A DNA stretch of 64,000 nt from Natrinema sp. HArc-T2 (GCF_041821085.1 NZ_JBGUAZ010000008.1:1-64000), one strand, 5' to 3'. Positions 1 through 8,846 are shown, counted from the first letter of the stretch. Numbers and translations are program-made. Notes: generated by a model not told the origin, from the letters alone.

Positions 1-558
1 TTACGGTTTCTCAGTACGGCGATCGGGTTCGCCCTTGCTTTTGGCTGGTATTACGTACTCTCCGCCCACCTCGTCGAGATTCTCACAGCGAACGGTATCG
101 ATGTCACGATCGCCGCCGCTGGACTCAGTATCATCGGTGGCGTCAGCGTCTTCACCCGCGTCGGGGGTGGGATCATTGGAGACCGTGTGGGCCAGCGCGA
201 GACCTTTATAACAAGTGCCGTCCTCGCCAGTCTCTGCGCGGTTGGATTCCCATTTGCTCACTCGAACCTTCTAATCTACGTCGTTCTCTTCGGGTTTGGT
301 ATCGCCCTTGGGCCCCTCGCCTCGCTTTGGTCACCGATTATCCTCACTCGCTTTGGTTCCGAGAATGCGACTGCGACGGTCGGCTTGATCAATATGACCG
401 TGGCTGGCTCTGCGTTCCTTACACCGCTCATTGTAAACGCGCTACATCACGTGACCGGCGGATCCGTTCTTCCTCTCATCCTGCTGGGTGCCATCACTAT
501 TTTCGGGGCAACCCTTTTCCACTGGGGTACGAATCCGGCAAGTGGTAATTTTAACTAA
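1..558 (+). CDS. MFS transporter, C-terminal part (5' end outside window)
   Basis: The frame is open from base 1 and ends at TAA 556-558, giving about 185 residues of a secondary transporter whose start lies upstream of the window. Around residues 53-67 is a loop of the form G-x-I-x-G-D-R-x-G-Q-R, which matches the MFS motif A repeat between helices 8 and 9. It is followed by four hydrophobic segments ending in a short polar tail. This is the C-terminal half of a 12-helix MFS protein. The loop and helix style resemble the oxalate/monocarboxylate branch, as does the full-length MFS at 15070-16257. Substrate unknown. The downstream neighbour is a decayed transposase, so this gene sits at the edge of an insertion scar. 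Confidence 0.8.
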   Translation, partial: LRFLSTAIGFALAFGWYYVLSAHLVEILTANGIDVTIAAAGLSIIGGVSVFTRVGGGIIGDRVGQRETFITSAVLASLCAVGFPFAHSNLLIYVVLFGFGIALGPLASLWSPIILTRFGSENATATVGLINMTVAGSAFLTPLIVNALHHVTGGSVLPLILLGAITIFGATLFHWGTNPASGNFN

Positions 559-646
559 ACCCGGCATCCGTTCTAGGTTAGCAGATTGCACAGCCATCTG
601 ATTGGATGGCGTTGTGACGAGCGGTCTGAGAAATCCGGTGGATGAT

Positions 647-1003
647 GTGACCTACAAAGCACCGAATTCAGTACTTGTGAATCGAATTCGAAGAGCGTTC
701 CCCTGTTTCCCCCTGATGAATTGCTCGAGCGTGCACGCACAACGAATACTGGTCCAACGCGAACGGAAACTCGACATTGTCGCGCTGTTCTACACGCTTT
801 CACTCGGTTTCGCCGCCGCGATGGCACTTCCTAGTACCATTGCTACCTCGCTGGCTTCGTCCGCTGTCAGGCCAAACCACTCATCGTCGCTGTCACTGCT
901 GTCCGCGGAGATGAACCAAAGAGCGACGGTGGTCAAGCGACTGCTCAACCACATCGTATCCCTTCCATTCGACATTGCTGGACTCCTCGCTGATCGTGAC
1001 TGA
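647..1003 (+). pseudogene. Decayed ISH8-like (IS4-type) transposase N-terminal relic
   Basis: A possible GTG start at 647 is followed by a stretch matching haloarchaeal IS4-type transposase N-termini (APNSVLVNRIRRAFP, then QRERKLDIVALFYTLSLGF). The homology changes frame twice: a PDELLERARTT segment lies in another frame between the two blocks. After about position 815 the similarity fades and there is no catalytic DDE region, so this is a fragment. It fills much of the otherwise gene-free stretch 559-1119; nothing else is recognisable there. Family assignment is from memory of related transposases. Confidence 0.6.
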
Positions 1004-1119
1004 TTCGATCGCCGTGTTTGCCAACCGATAAAATGTGAGAATTTATTCCCATGGTACGCTAAACACATATTTATAATATTTCAGATAAGTTGTTATGTGC
1101 GAGAGAGTGCCTACTCTGT

Positions 1120-2019
1120 ATGGGTCTTCGAGATTTCCATCCGGCTGTTCTTGCAACAGCACTTGCAACGTTCGTTTCCTTCCTCGGAATCGGGGTTGTC
1201 GATCCGATTCTGCCCAGTATCGCGCGTGAGATGGGGGCATCCCACTTCATGGTGATGTTTCTGTTCACGAGCTACCTCTTGGTTATGGGGCTCGCTAACC
1301 TGGTTGCGGGCGCGCTTGCCACACGATTCGGAAGCAAAAACACGATGCCCCTCGGAATTGCAACGGTTGCCGTTTTCGCGGGGGCTTGTGCGTTCGTGTC
1401 GACGATCGAATCCTTGTCGATTCTCCGTGGCGTCTGGGGACTCGGAAACGCGCTGTTCACCACGACGGCACTCGCTATCATCGTCGGTGTCGCTGGCGGG
1501 TGCAGTGAGGGAGCTATCACACTCTACGAAGCGGCACTCGGCTTTGGAATCGCCTGTGGGCCGCTTCTCGGTGGCTTGCTCGGCGCACAGTCATGGCGAC
1601 TGCCGTTCGCTGGGACCAGTATCCTGATGATCATTACGTTCGGGTTCGTCATCGCCACAGTCTCCGAACCAGACACCGAACGCCAGCAGGGGATTCGCGA
1701 TGTCGTCGGGACGTTCCGCCACACGGGCGTATTTACGAACGCAGTTATCGGCATGCTCTACACCTTCGGCTTCTTCACGTTGCTCGCGTACACGCCGCTC
1801 ATCATCGGTCTCGGTACGGTTCAAATCGGTCTCGTGTTCTTCGCCTGGGGACTGTTCGAGATCGTCGGGTCGGCCATCCTCTCGCCACGTCTAAACCAAC
1901 GATTCGGGATGCCTGAGGCCACCAGTGGCGCGCTCGTCGTCGGTGTCGGACTCGTTGTCCTCTTGGGTCGGCTCAGTGAGTTTCGTTTCTCCACCCCGGA
2001 CCCAGCTACCAACCACTGA
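1120..2019 (+). CDS. MFS transporter, probably C-terminally truncated
   Basis: Start taken at ATG 1120 (MGLRDFHPAV); a TTG at 1090 would add ten Cys-rich residues unlike this family. The protein is 299 aa against about 400 for complete MFS carriers. It shows N-terminal helices, motif A after helix 2 (GALATRFGSKNT), a central cytoplasmic loop with EPDTERQQG, and then about four more helices. The sequence ends abruptly in a polar tail (STPDPATNH) after roughly ten helices, so the last two are missing. A TATA-like stretch (TATTTATAATATTT) lies about 50 nt upstream. The gene may be non-functional. It resembles drug or sugar efflux MFS proteins; substrate unknown. Confidence 0.65.
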   Translation: MGLRDFHPAVLATALATFVSFLGIGVVDPILPSIAREMGASHFMVMFLFTSYLLVMGLANLVAGALATRFGSKNTMPLGIATVAVFAGACAFVSTIESLSILRGVWGLGNALFTTTALAIIVGVAGGCSEGAITLYEAALGFGIACGPLLGGLLGAQSWRLPFAGTSILMIITFGFVIATVSEPDTERQQGIRDVVGTFRHTGVFTNAVIGMLYTFGFFTLLAYTPLIIGLGTVQIGLVFFAWGLFEIVGSAILSPRLNQRFGMPEATSGALVVGVGLVVLLGRLSEFRFSTPDPATNH

Positions 2020-2180
2020 TACTCTCTAATGCCTAGAGTTGAGGAACGATTCGGGCAGAAGAAAAGTACAACTTGGACAGGACATAGCCAGCACTGAACG
2101 GTTTAGCGAATCTAAGCTCTCTCTGAGCAGGTTGGCGAGTTGCATAGACACTTCTTGACACCTGCTCGTTCCTCAAACTC

Positions 2181-2972
2181 TCATCTAGACAGTGCCGACT
2201 CAGTGAAAGTTCGCAAATCTGTTACGTCAGCAGTCTTCGATAGTGCGTCGAGAGCTCGGTCAGCGCCATCTTGCCGCCGTTGGGCGTGTGTCTGGAGTTG
2301 TGACTCGTCCAGCGTTGGTAGGACAACCATCGCTTCTTTCCGATTCGCTTCGAGAACGCGGTCAACCTGTCGGACGGTGCTGAGTTCGTGTCCGAGTCGC
2401 GCGAAGTGCCGGCGATGCAAGTCATCGACGCCAGCAAGCGTTGCTCCCAAGACGGCAGCACCTTTACCAAGACTCCCTGCCGTCTCATCCAAAAACGTCG
2501 CTGGATCGTAATCCGCCGGTTCGGCTGACGTGTATACACGGGCAAATGCTTCCGTGATGGTTCCGAGAACCGTTGTCAGTATTTCGAAACAGTCACTGGA
2601 CGGAGCGTCGGGTATCGAGTGGAGTGAAGAGAATGCGACCGAATACAGGTAGTCACCAGCGAGCAGCGCCGGTGCGGGTTCTAACGTGAGTGAGTGGAGC
2701 CCTTTCCCGGAGAGGGTAACGAATAATCGACTCCGAAGGCGGACGTAGCCGCGGAGCAGTTCGACTCCTGTTGCAGCTGGTAGGACGGTCTCGAGGTCTC
2801 GAGTGTCTGTCAGCGAGGCGTATGCGTGTCCCACCAGTTGGCCGTACCACCTGTCGCAGGGTTCCTGTAGAACCTCACGGATAAGTGGGAGCCCGGCTTC
2901 TTCTGTGTCACTGAGCACTGTCTCTAACTGACGGTTGATTTGTGACGAGGAGAGTGGCGCTGGATCAGTCAT
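2181..2972 (-). CDS. Polyprenyl-synthetase-like protein lacking DDxxD motifs
   Basis: 263 aa, all-helical, with a LLAGDYLYSVAF segment that matches helix F of trans-isoprenyl diphosphate synthases (usual pattern LL-GD-LL-A-F). No aspartate-rich DDxxD motif is present: the corresponding positions read GYVRLRSRLF and ATLAGVDDLH, so normal prenyl transfer is unlikely. Start chosen at ATG 2972 because ATGACTGA overlaps the stop of the MATE gene by 8 nt, a sign of translational coupling. It is third in a TetR-MATE operon. Haloarchaea carry several such degenerate polyprenyl-synthetase-like proteins near regulators. It may bind an isoprenoid rather than make one (inference). Confident of the fold family, not of the function. 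Confidence 0.6.
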   Translation of the reverse strand: MTDPAPLSSSQINRQLETVLSDTEEAGLPLIREVLQEPCDRWYGQLVGHAYASLTDTRDLETVLPAATGVELLRGYVRLRSRLFVTLSGKGLHSLTLEPAPALLAGDYLYSVAFSSLHSIPDAPSSDCFEILTTVLGTITEAFARVYTSAEPADYDPATFLDETAGSLGKGAAVLGATLAGVDDLHRRHFARLGHELSTVRQVDRVLEANRKEAMVVLPTLDESQLQTHAQRRQDGADRALDALSKTADVTDLRTFTESALSR

Positions 2973-4446
2973 CGCCTGCCACCTCGACACTGGTTTCACC
3001 GAGGTCGACTCGGGATTCGGTCAGATTACTTTCGCGCCACGTGCCACGTCGATACCATGCGTAGGCGATGATTGCTCCCGCAATGTTCGAGATAGCGAAC
3101 GACAGCCAGATACCACTTTCTCCGAGCGGGCCCGCAGTGAGCCACGCGATCGGGAAGCGGACAACACCGAGCGTCAGCACTGAGATCGCCGCTGCAGTGA
3201 GCGTCTTTCCGGCACCACGGAAACTGCCCGTGTACGCCCGCATAATGCCCATGAACCCGAACGTCAGCGCGACGTACCGGATGAACTCTGCACCGATATC
3301 GACTACCTGGGCGGCGTGCGCTTGGTCAGCACCGACGAACGCCGAGACGATGGGTTCTGGAAACAGGAAGGCGGCGATTCCTGCGATCGTGAGGACCCCG
3401 AAGAGTACTTTCGCGGCCAGCCCTGCCGCTTGTTCTGCTCGGTCTGGTTTATCAGCCCCTATATTCTGGCCGGTCATCGTTTCCACGCCACGGGCGACGG
3501 CGAGGGCAGGGAGGAAGGCAACCGAGAAGACACGCGTACCGATACCGTACGCAGCTACGACTGTGTCCGGGAACATCGCAACGATGACCAACAGCAGGTT
3601 CATCGAGATCGCTCGGCCAGTACCTTCGATGGATGCCGGCAAGCCGATGCGAACGAGGCGGCGGAGATACGAGGGGTCAGGGGCCATATCGTGGAGGTTG
3701 ATTTGGACACCACGGTTTCCGCGGAACATGATTGCTAGACCAACAATCAGTGCGAGCGCACGCGAGAACACGGTGGCGATAGCCGCGCCCTGAATGCCGA
3801 GTTCCGGGAACGAGAGCGTGCCGACAAGCGGGGCGTTCTCGACAATTGTCCACCCGAAGATCAAGAACGGATCGATGACAATGTTGAGCACCACCGACCC
3901 GAACATGACGAGCATCGGCGTGATCGTGTCGCCGTATCCCCGCATGAGTGCGATGAATACAGCGAACCCGAACATAAACAACAGGCCGAGAGAGATGACT
4001 TCCATGTAGCTGGTCGCCAGCGGCAGCACATCTTGCGAGGCGCCCAGCAGGCCGAGGAAGGTGTCGACGCCGACGTAGCCGATGCCGCCAAGAATGACTG
4101 CGGCGATAGCGGCGAACGTCACCGTCTGCGAGGCGGCGTACTCGGCTTCGCGTTCTTCGTCTGCACCGGTAAACTGTGCGACGAGGACGCTGCCGGCGAC
4201 GGAGATTCCCATCCCGAGAGAGATGAGCAGGAAGACCATCGGGAACGCGAAGCTGATCGCTGCCAGGGCATCCGTGCTGTACTGGCCGAGCCAGAAGGTA
4301 TCCGCGAGGTTGTACGCGGTCTGGAAGAGGTTCGTCACGACGATCGGCATCGACAAGAAAAAGAGGGGCTTGCCGATGCTACCCGCGGTGAGATCGAACT
4401 CCTCGGGTCCCTTGAACAAAGATCGAATGCGACTTCGAACTCCCAT
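2965..4446 (-). CDS. MATE family efflux transporter
   Basis: 493 aa with two similar halves of six helices each. Recognisable features are the first-helix region GSIGKPLFFLSMPIVVTNLFQ, the QTAYNLADTFWLGQ element conserved in MATE proteins, and its counterpart in the second half (IGLPASIEGTGRAIS). MATE proteins export cationic drugs or metabolites by Na+ or H+ antiport across the cytoplasmic membrane. The ATG at 4446 overlaps the TAA of the upstream TetR gene by one base (TAATG). Its own stop overlaps the start of the isoprenoid-synthase-like gene. The three genes form a tightly coupled operon probably controlled by the TetR protein. The natural substrate is unknown. Confidence 0.88.
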   Translation of the reverse strand: MGVRSRIRSLFKGPEEFDLTAGSIGKPLFFLSMPIVVTNLFQTAYNLADTFWLGQYSTDALAAISFAFPMVFLLISLGMGISVAGSVLVAQFTGADEEREAEYAASQTVTFAAIAAVILGGIGYVGVDTFLGLLGASQDVLPLATSYMEVISLGLLFMFGFAVFIALMRGYGDTITPMLVMFGSVVLNIVIDPFLIFGWTIVENAPLVGTLSFPELGIQGAAIATVFSRALALIVGLAIMFRGNRGVQINLHDMAPDPSYLRRLVRIGLPASIEGTGRAISMNLLLVIVAMFPDTVVAAYGIGTRVFSVAFLPALAVARGVETMTGQNIGADKPDRAEQAAGLAAKVLFGVLTIAGIAAFLFPEPIVSAFVGADQAHAAQVVDIGAEFIRYVALTFGFMGIMRAYTGSFRGAGKTLTAAAISVLTLGVVRFPIAWLTAGPLGESGIWLSFAISNIAGAIIAYAWYRRGTWRESNLTESRVDLGETSVEVAGDD

Positions 4447-5045
4447 TAATGGGTCGCCTCCGATAGCTCGTCTGCGAGAAAGTGTGTCTCAGCGTACTGT
4501 GTGATCGCCTCATAGGATCGCTCGAATGACTGATCGATAGCTACACGCCGCGTATGTGCTCCCGTGATAGCTGTGATAAGGAACTCGGCAGCGACGGCGG
4601 GCTTGACCGTTTCATTGAACTCGCCCATCTCGACACCAGCCGTGATGATCTCCCGCGCCCGTTCGAAGAGCAAATCATCGAAGCTGACGAGTCGCGTCTG
4701 GATCGCGTCGTTGTACGGCGCTTGCGCTGTCACTTCGAGTAGCGCGGTTTGGTACTCTTGGGCAGGCGCAGCTTCTTCGTCAGTGAGAGCCGTTTCGAGG
4801 AGCGTATAGAGTTGGTCACGCGGCGTGCCACCGTCGACTGCGGGAAGCTGCGCAGTGTATCGTTCGTACAGAAAGTCGAGAAACTCGAGGAAGAGGTTCT
4901 CTTTGCTGTCGTAGTAGTAGTGGATGGCTGCTTTACTCCGGTCTGCCTCGTCAGCGATGTCTTTGAGAGTGAGATCGGCGTATCCGTGCTGGCAGAGTGC
5001 CCGAGACGTCGCCTCGAGAATTTCAGTAGCTGTATCATCGTCCAT
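4446..5045 (-). CDS. TetR/AcrR family transcriptional regulator
   Basis: 199 aa from ATG 5045; a GTG at 5057 would add four residues. The N-terminal helix-turn-helix is clear: LTLKDIADEADRSKAAIHYYY at about residues 25-45, with the usual Y-Y-x-x-K-E-x-L continuation. The rest is a helical ligand-binding domain. It heads the operon with the MATE exporter and probably represses it. A palindrome (5066-5079) lies 20-35 nt upstream of its start, suggesting autoregulation. It is about 40-50 percent similar by eye to the divergent TetR gene at 5222, especially in the recognition helix, so the two may bind the same operator. Confidence 0.88.
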   Translation of the reverse strand: MDDDTATEILEATSRALCQHGYADLTLKDIADEADRSKAAIHYYYDSKENLFLEFLDFLYERYTAQLPAVDGGTPRDQLYTLLETALTDEEAAPAQEYQTALLEVTAQAPYNDAIQTRLVSFDDLLFERAREIITAGVEMGEFNETVKPAVAAEFLITAITGAHTRRVAIDQSFERSYEAITQYAETHFLADELSEATH

Positions 5046-5059
5046 ATCGGGAAGCACGC

Positions 5060-5079
5060 ATACTTACTAACCGATTAGT
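5060..5079. promoter_or_regulatory. Predicted TetR operator O1
   Basis: ATACTTACTAACCGATTAGT contains ACTAA-N4-TTAGT (5066-5079) just upstream of the leftward TetR start. The same 20 bp recur with a single mismatch, in inverted orientation, at 6287-6306 before another gene. Repetition of the site and its symmetry are seen directly; binding by either TetR protein is inferred. Confidence 0.6.
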
Positions 5080-5131
5080 CAAAAGGGTTTGGAACGCAAC
5101 GCTCTCAAGAGAGGTCATCGGTTTTCACCTA

Positions 5132-5145
5132 TGTAGACGTCTACA
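5132..5145. promoter_or_regulatory. 14-bp perfect palindrome between divergent TetR genes
   Basis: TGTAGACGTCTACA is self-complementary over all 14 bases. It sits in the middle of the intergenic space between the two divergent TetR genes. It differs from the ACTAA-N4-TTAGT site, so it may be a second operator, for example for the rightward TetR gene. Confidence 0.4.
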
Positions 5146-5221
5146 CCGACACCGTCCGAAGTGATACTATCTGACGAGTGGGTCAAAACTATTATCTGCG
5201 GCCCACATCAGTACTCGTACG

Positions 5222-5821
5222 ATGGCCGATACGCCGACAGAGGCCGAACCCGATCCACACGAGGAGATCATGCGCGCAACGTACCGCGCACTTCGTGAGC
5301 ACGGATATGCCGATCTCACGATCAAGCGTATCGCCGATGAATACGGAAAGTCAACCGCTGCAATCCACTACCACTACGACACGAAGGACGACCTGCTGAC
5401 AGCATTTTTGGATTTCATTCTCGATCAGTTCAAGGACACGGTTCACGAGGTCGAGACGACAGATCCCGAGCAGCGACTCGAGTTGCTACTCGACAAACTG
5501 CTCGTCAATCCCAAGGACCATCAAGACCTTCTCGTCGCCATACTGGAGATGCGGAGTCAAGTGCCGTACAACGACCAATTCCGCGAGCGGTTTCAGCAAA
5601 ACGATGAGTACGTTCAGTACCTGATCCGCACAGTGATCGACCAAGGGGTCAAGACAGGCGTGTTCGACGATGTCGACACTGACCACGTAGCCCAAGCGCT
5701 CATGATAATCGTCGACGGCGCGCGGACACGAGCGGTTGTGTTCGACGAAGAAGATTCGCTCGAGACAGCGAGGCGAACCGCAGCAGAGTACGTGACCGCC
5801 GCTCTAGTCGCTGATGACTGA
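5222..5821 (+). CDS. TetR/AcrR family transcriptional regulator
   Basis: 199 aa starting MADTPTEAEPDPHEE. The HTH is LTIKRIADEYGKSTAAIHYHYDTK at about residues 35-58, almost the same recognition helix as the TetR protein at 4446-5045. The C-terminal half is a helical ligand-binding domain with IRTVIDQGVKTGVFDDVD, similar to its neighbour. The gene is divergent from the TetR-MATE operon with 176 bp between the starts. A likely TATA element (AAAACTATTATC, 5185-5196) lies about 30 nt before the ATG. The two regulators probably arose by duplication. Its own target could be the exporter, the zinc-ribbon protein or itself. Confidence 0.86.
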   Translation: MADTPTEAEPDPHEEIMRATYRALREHGYADLTIKRIADEYGKSTAAIHYHYDTKDDLLTAFLDFILDQFKDTVHEVETTDPEQRLELLLDKLLVNPKDHQDLLVAILEMRSQVPYNDQFRERFQQNDEYVQYLIRTVIDQGVKTGVFDDVDTDHVAQALMIIVDGARTRAVVFDEEDSLETARRTAAEYVTAALVADD

Positions 5822-5850
5822 GTACCAGTCGTAAGTCCGTAGAATGATTA

Positions 5851-6279
5851 TTATCGACCGTCCCCTTCCTCGAGTCGCTCCCGATCGATGTCATCGATCG
5901 GCTTCGTACACCACTGGCAGAACTCGAGGTCGGAATCCAGTTCCTTTCCGCAATGAGGACAGGGTGTCGACTCCGCTGCGGCAGGATCGACCGCGCTTGG
6001 AACACGCTGAGAGCGCGCGAGCAGGTACGCGTCCAAGATGCTGAGGCCGATAACGAGGAACAGCGGTGCGACAACCAACGCCTCCTCGAGTCCACCGTTT
6101 CCGGTCACAAACGCGTCGAGCGCAGTCGGATCGACGAACAGTGTGGTCACGACGAACGAAGCAGCGAGCCATCCGAGCGCACGACGCCACCGCCGAAGGT
6201 AAAGGTGACCGAGCCCGGTAGCGAGCATCGCGAGTAGCATCGCGAGCCACGGTCGTTTCTGCGATGTTGACTGAGCCAT
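5851..6279 (-). CDS. Membrane protein with C-terminal zinc ribbon
   Basis: 142 aa. The N-terminal half holds three hydrophobic segments (about residues 12-30, 33-50 and 65-88) and includes a GLGHLYLRRWRRALGW turn seen in small haloarchaeal TM2-like membrane proteins. The C-terminus carries CPHC-x11-CQWC, a rubredoxin-like zinc ribbon exposed to the cytoplasm. A palindromic operator (6287-6300) lies 8 nt upstream of the start and matches that of the TetR-MATE operon. The gene is therefore likely co-regulated with the exporter. Function unknown; it could be an accessory or membrane-quality-control protein. Confidence 0.7.
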   Translation of the reverse strand: MAQSTSQKRPWLAMLLAMLATGLGHLYLRRWRRALGWLAASFVVTTLFVDPTALDAFVTGNGGLEEALVVAPLFLVIGLSILDAYLLARSQRVPSAVDPAAAESTPCPHCGKELDSDLEFCQWCTKPIDDIDRERLEEGDGR

Positions 6280-6286
6280 GTCACTA

Positions 6287-6306
6287 ACTAATCGATTAGT
6301 AAGTAT
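6287..6306. promoter_or_regulatory. Predicted TetR operator O2
   Basis: ACTAATCGATTAGT (6287-6300) is a perfect 14-bp palindrome. With its flank it equals the O1 site at 5060-5079 except for one base. It lies immediately before the start of the zinc-ribbon membrane protein and overlaps its likely core promoter, as expected for a repressor site. Confidence 0.6.
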
Positions 6307-6339
6307 AAGCCTTCTCCTGTCGGCATTCGCCAGTCATCT

Positions 6340-7536
6340 TCAATTGTCACCCAGGCCGTGTGACAGTCTTGTGTCAGAATCCGTGATCTGCCGAACAGGC
6401 TGAAACGCGAGCGCTGCAATCGCGACCTCTAGTCCACCAGCTACGAGAAATGCCGGTAGGTAGCCGTACAGCTCTGTAACGGTTCCACCGATGAGAAATC
6501 CGCTCAACATCCCGAGACTACCGAACACATTGAATCCGCCCATCGCTGCACCACGCTCCGTCGCCGGTACGATATCAGTGACAAGTGCCATTGTCGTTGG
6601 TGAGACAAGCGCCCCACAGACACCGACGAGTACCGTCAGAATTGCTGCGGCCACGTAAGTAGGCGAAAGTACGACGGCGATGATCGTCACTCCATATAGC
6701 AGTGATCCGACAACGACTGGCAGGAATCGCCCGATTCGATCCGAGAGCGATCCGACTGGATACTGTAATACTGCAAACGGAACGAAGAATAACGCAAGCG
6801 TGAATCCCGCTGTTGCAGCATCGATATCGAATGTATCTCTGAAGTACGCAACACCGGTTAACGCAAAGAATCCCGCAGTCAAGCGATCGATGTATCCGAA
6901 TGCGAACGGCACAAGTAAGATCGGGTACGATCGGACTCGATCGGACTCGATCGACGACTGTATCGACAGGGGCCCACCACCGACACTCCGGTCGGGGATC
7001 GTCGCAGCGAGGGCAGCCGAACCACCGAGGAGTATTGCACCCCCGTATAGTGGCGCAAGCGGATCAACCGTGGTGAGTTGCCCACCAACGACCGAGCCGA
7101 GTGCCGCACCGAGTCCGATAGCTGTCCCTGCTGCACCCATGTTTCGACCGTGTCCACCTGAGCGATCCATTAGCATCGTGATCGACAGCGAGAACGCACC
7201 AATGGTAAACGCACCACCGGCGACTCGCAATAGCAACACAACACCGAACCCGAGACTAACATGAGGAGCGACTGCAACCGCCAAGTAACTTACAGCACCG
7301 CCCGTCGCGCCCAAGACGACCGACGGTGTTCGAGACCCAAGAGAATCACTGGCGACACCCCACAAAACGGCACACAGAACAAATGCGCCAAACTCAGCGA
7401 CTAGAAACCACGTTCCGGCGAGAATGCTCTCACTGCCACCCAGCGCCGAGACCGTTTCGTCAAGCCCCGGATAGAGAAACACCTGCGAGACGAGAACACT
7501 CCAGACGACAAGCGAAAGTCGGGATCGATCACTCAT
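6340..7536 (-). CDS. MFS efflux transporter
   Basis: 398 aa with 12 predicted helices. Motif A in the first half is GVASDSLGSRTPS. The second-half counterpart, QYPVGSLSDRIGRFLPVV, is closer to consensus. ERGAAMGGFNVFGSLGMLSG near the C-terminus resembles the DHA1 drug-export family. It is predicted to be a proton-coupled exporter in the cytoplasmic membrane. It is transcribed leftward, towards the zinc-ribbon gene, with 60 nt between its stop and that gene's start. The next rightward gene is a flavin oxidoreductase. Substrate cannot be told. Confidence 0.85.
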   Translation of the reverse strand: MSDRSRLSLVVWSVLVSQVFLYPGLDETVSALGGSESILAGTWFLVAEFGAFVLCAVLWGVASDSLGSRTPSVVLGATGGAVSYLAVAVAPHVSLGFGVVLLLRVAGGAFTIGAFSLSITMLMDRSGGHGRNMGAAGTAIGLGAALGSVVGGQLTTVDPLAPLYGGAILLGGSAALAATIPDRSVGGGPLSIQSSIESDRVRSYPILLVPFAFGYIDRLTAGFFALTGVAYFRDTFDIDAATAGFTLALFFVPFAVLQYPVGSLSDRIGRFLPVVVGSLLYGVTIIAVVLSPTYVAAAILTVLVGVCGALVSPTTMALVTDIVPATERGAAMGGFNVFGSLGMLSGFLIGGTVTELYGYLPAFLVAGGLEVAIAALAFQPVRQITDSDTRLSHGLGDN

Positions 7537-7823
7537 AGAGACGAGGCTATCTACGTGGATGCGGCCAGATCATCTGTGTGTCCCATGTTCGATCGAGTAT
7601 ACCTGTTCGAAGAGTCACTAGCGAACAGGATGAGGAGTGTCGCTGACATACAAGTAATTACTCAGTTAGTGCAAAAAGTTTCTCATCGAGAGCGCCAGAG
7701 CGAGACAGAAGCGACGAATTCGTATATTTCCGTCTGGAGAATCCCCACACGAGCTTCGACGGTATCATCAAGAAGAAGAAAGACTAACCAAACCGTTAAC
7801 TCTTGCAATCCCTGAATCAGGGT

Positions 7824-8846
7824 ATGGATCTCTCTGTTGTCGATCTGTCTCCCGTTCCGAACGACGGGACCGCGAGTGACGCGTACGCGAACACCGTTGA
7901 GGCCGCTCAACAGGCTGAAAAGCTCGGATACTCTCGGTTCTGGGTGGCCGAACATCATAGCATGGCAGACACTATCGCCGGGACGACGCCCGAAGTGCTG
8001 CTTGGACACCTCGCCGCTGAAACAGAATCGATTCGACTTGGATCAGGGGCAGTGCTACTCAACCACTACAGCCCGTTCAAAGTCGCCGAACAGTTCGGCG
8101 TACTCGATTCACTCGCACCAGGTCGTATTGACGCGGGCCTTGGCCGGGCTAATGGATCGCCTGCGGCAGATCAAGCCCTCGGAACAGACCGACACATCCA
8201 GAATCCCGATGAAGATCATGCAGAGAAGATCGAAGCCGTCGTCAACCACCTCTATGACGACTACCCTGACGGACATCCCTACAGCGACCTGCAGATACCG
8301 CGTTCGGGCGAGGACGTCCCCACGCCATGGGTGCTCGGGTCAAGTCCATCAAGCGCTGCGATCGCAGCTGAACTCGGGCTCCCATACTGCTTTGCGGCGT
8401 TCATTCGACCGCAGCTGGCAACCCGCTCGTTCGAGACGTATCGCGAACAGTTCCAGTCGTCGTCACTTGCCGGTAGTATCGGCGAGCCACAAGGTATGAT
8501 CGCTGTGAACGCAGTCTGTGCAGAGACCGATGAAGAGGCGGCACGACTCCGAGCCGTGGCCGAGGCGTCATACCAGCGTATGCAACGCGGGGTTGTCGGC
8601 ACGAGACCGTCCATTGAAGAGGCTATCGACGAATTCGGTGGCGTTCCAGAGCCGACGCCCGCAACACTCACTGCTGATGAATGGCCACGAGCGATTTCCG
8701 GGAGCCCGGAGACGATTTCATCACTTCTTGAACGACTCACGGAACGCGTCGGCGTTGACGAAGTGATGATTCAACACATCCACGCAACCCATACGGATGC
8801 GTTCCGTTCGCACGAACTGATTGCTGAGGGCATCGGACTCACGTGA
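7824..8846 (+). CDS. Luciferase-like (LLM class) flavin-dependent oxidoreductase
   Basis: 340 aa from ATG 7824 (MDLSVVDLSPVPNDG); the upstream TTG adds seven residues before the conserved start. It has the bacterial luciferase-like TIM-barrel signatures: VEAAQQAEKLGYSRFWVAEH at about residues 29-48, LGSGAVLLNHYSP, and the RIDAGLGRANGS loop that contacts FMN phosphate. The family usually uses FMN or F420 to oxidise or desulfonate small organics; haloarchaea make F420. It is monocistronic, with an AT-rich leader (7640-7800). It sits beside exporters and TetR genes in what looks like a xenobiotic-response neighbourhood. Confidence 0.88.
   Translation: MDLSVVDLSPVPNDGTASDAYANTVEAAQQAEKLGYSRFWVAEHHSMADTIAGTTPEVLLGHLAAETESIRLGSGAVLLNHYSPFKVAEQFGVLDSLAPGRIDAGLGRANGSPAADQALGTDRHIQNPDEDHAEKIEAVVNHLYDDYPDGHPYSDLQIPRSGEDVPTPWVLGSSPSSAAIAAELGLPYCFAAFIRPQLATRSFETYREQFQSSSLAGSIGEPQGMIAVNAVCAETDEEAARLRAVAEASYQRMQRGVVGTRPSIEEAIDEFGGVPEPTPATLTADEWPRAISGSPETISSLLERLTERVGVDEVMIQHIHATHTDAFRSHELIAEGIGLT

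Noticed and set aside
7650-7675. Possible third TetR operator (TTACTCAGTTAGT) before the flavin oxidoreductase gene
   Set aside because: Half-sites resemble ACTAA/TTAGT but spacing and left arm do not fit the palindrome of the two accepted sites.
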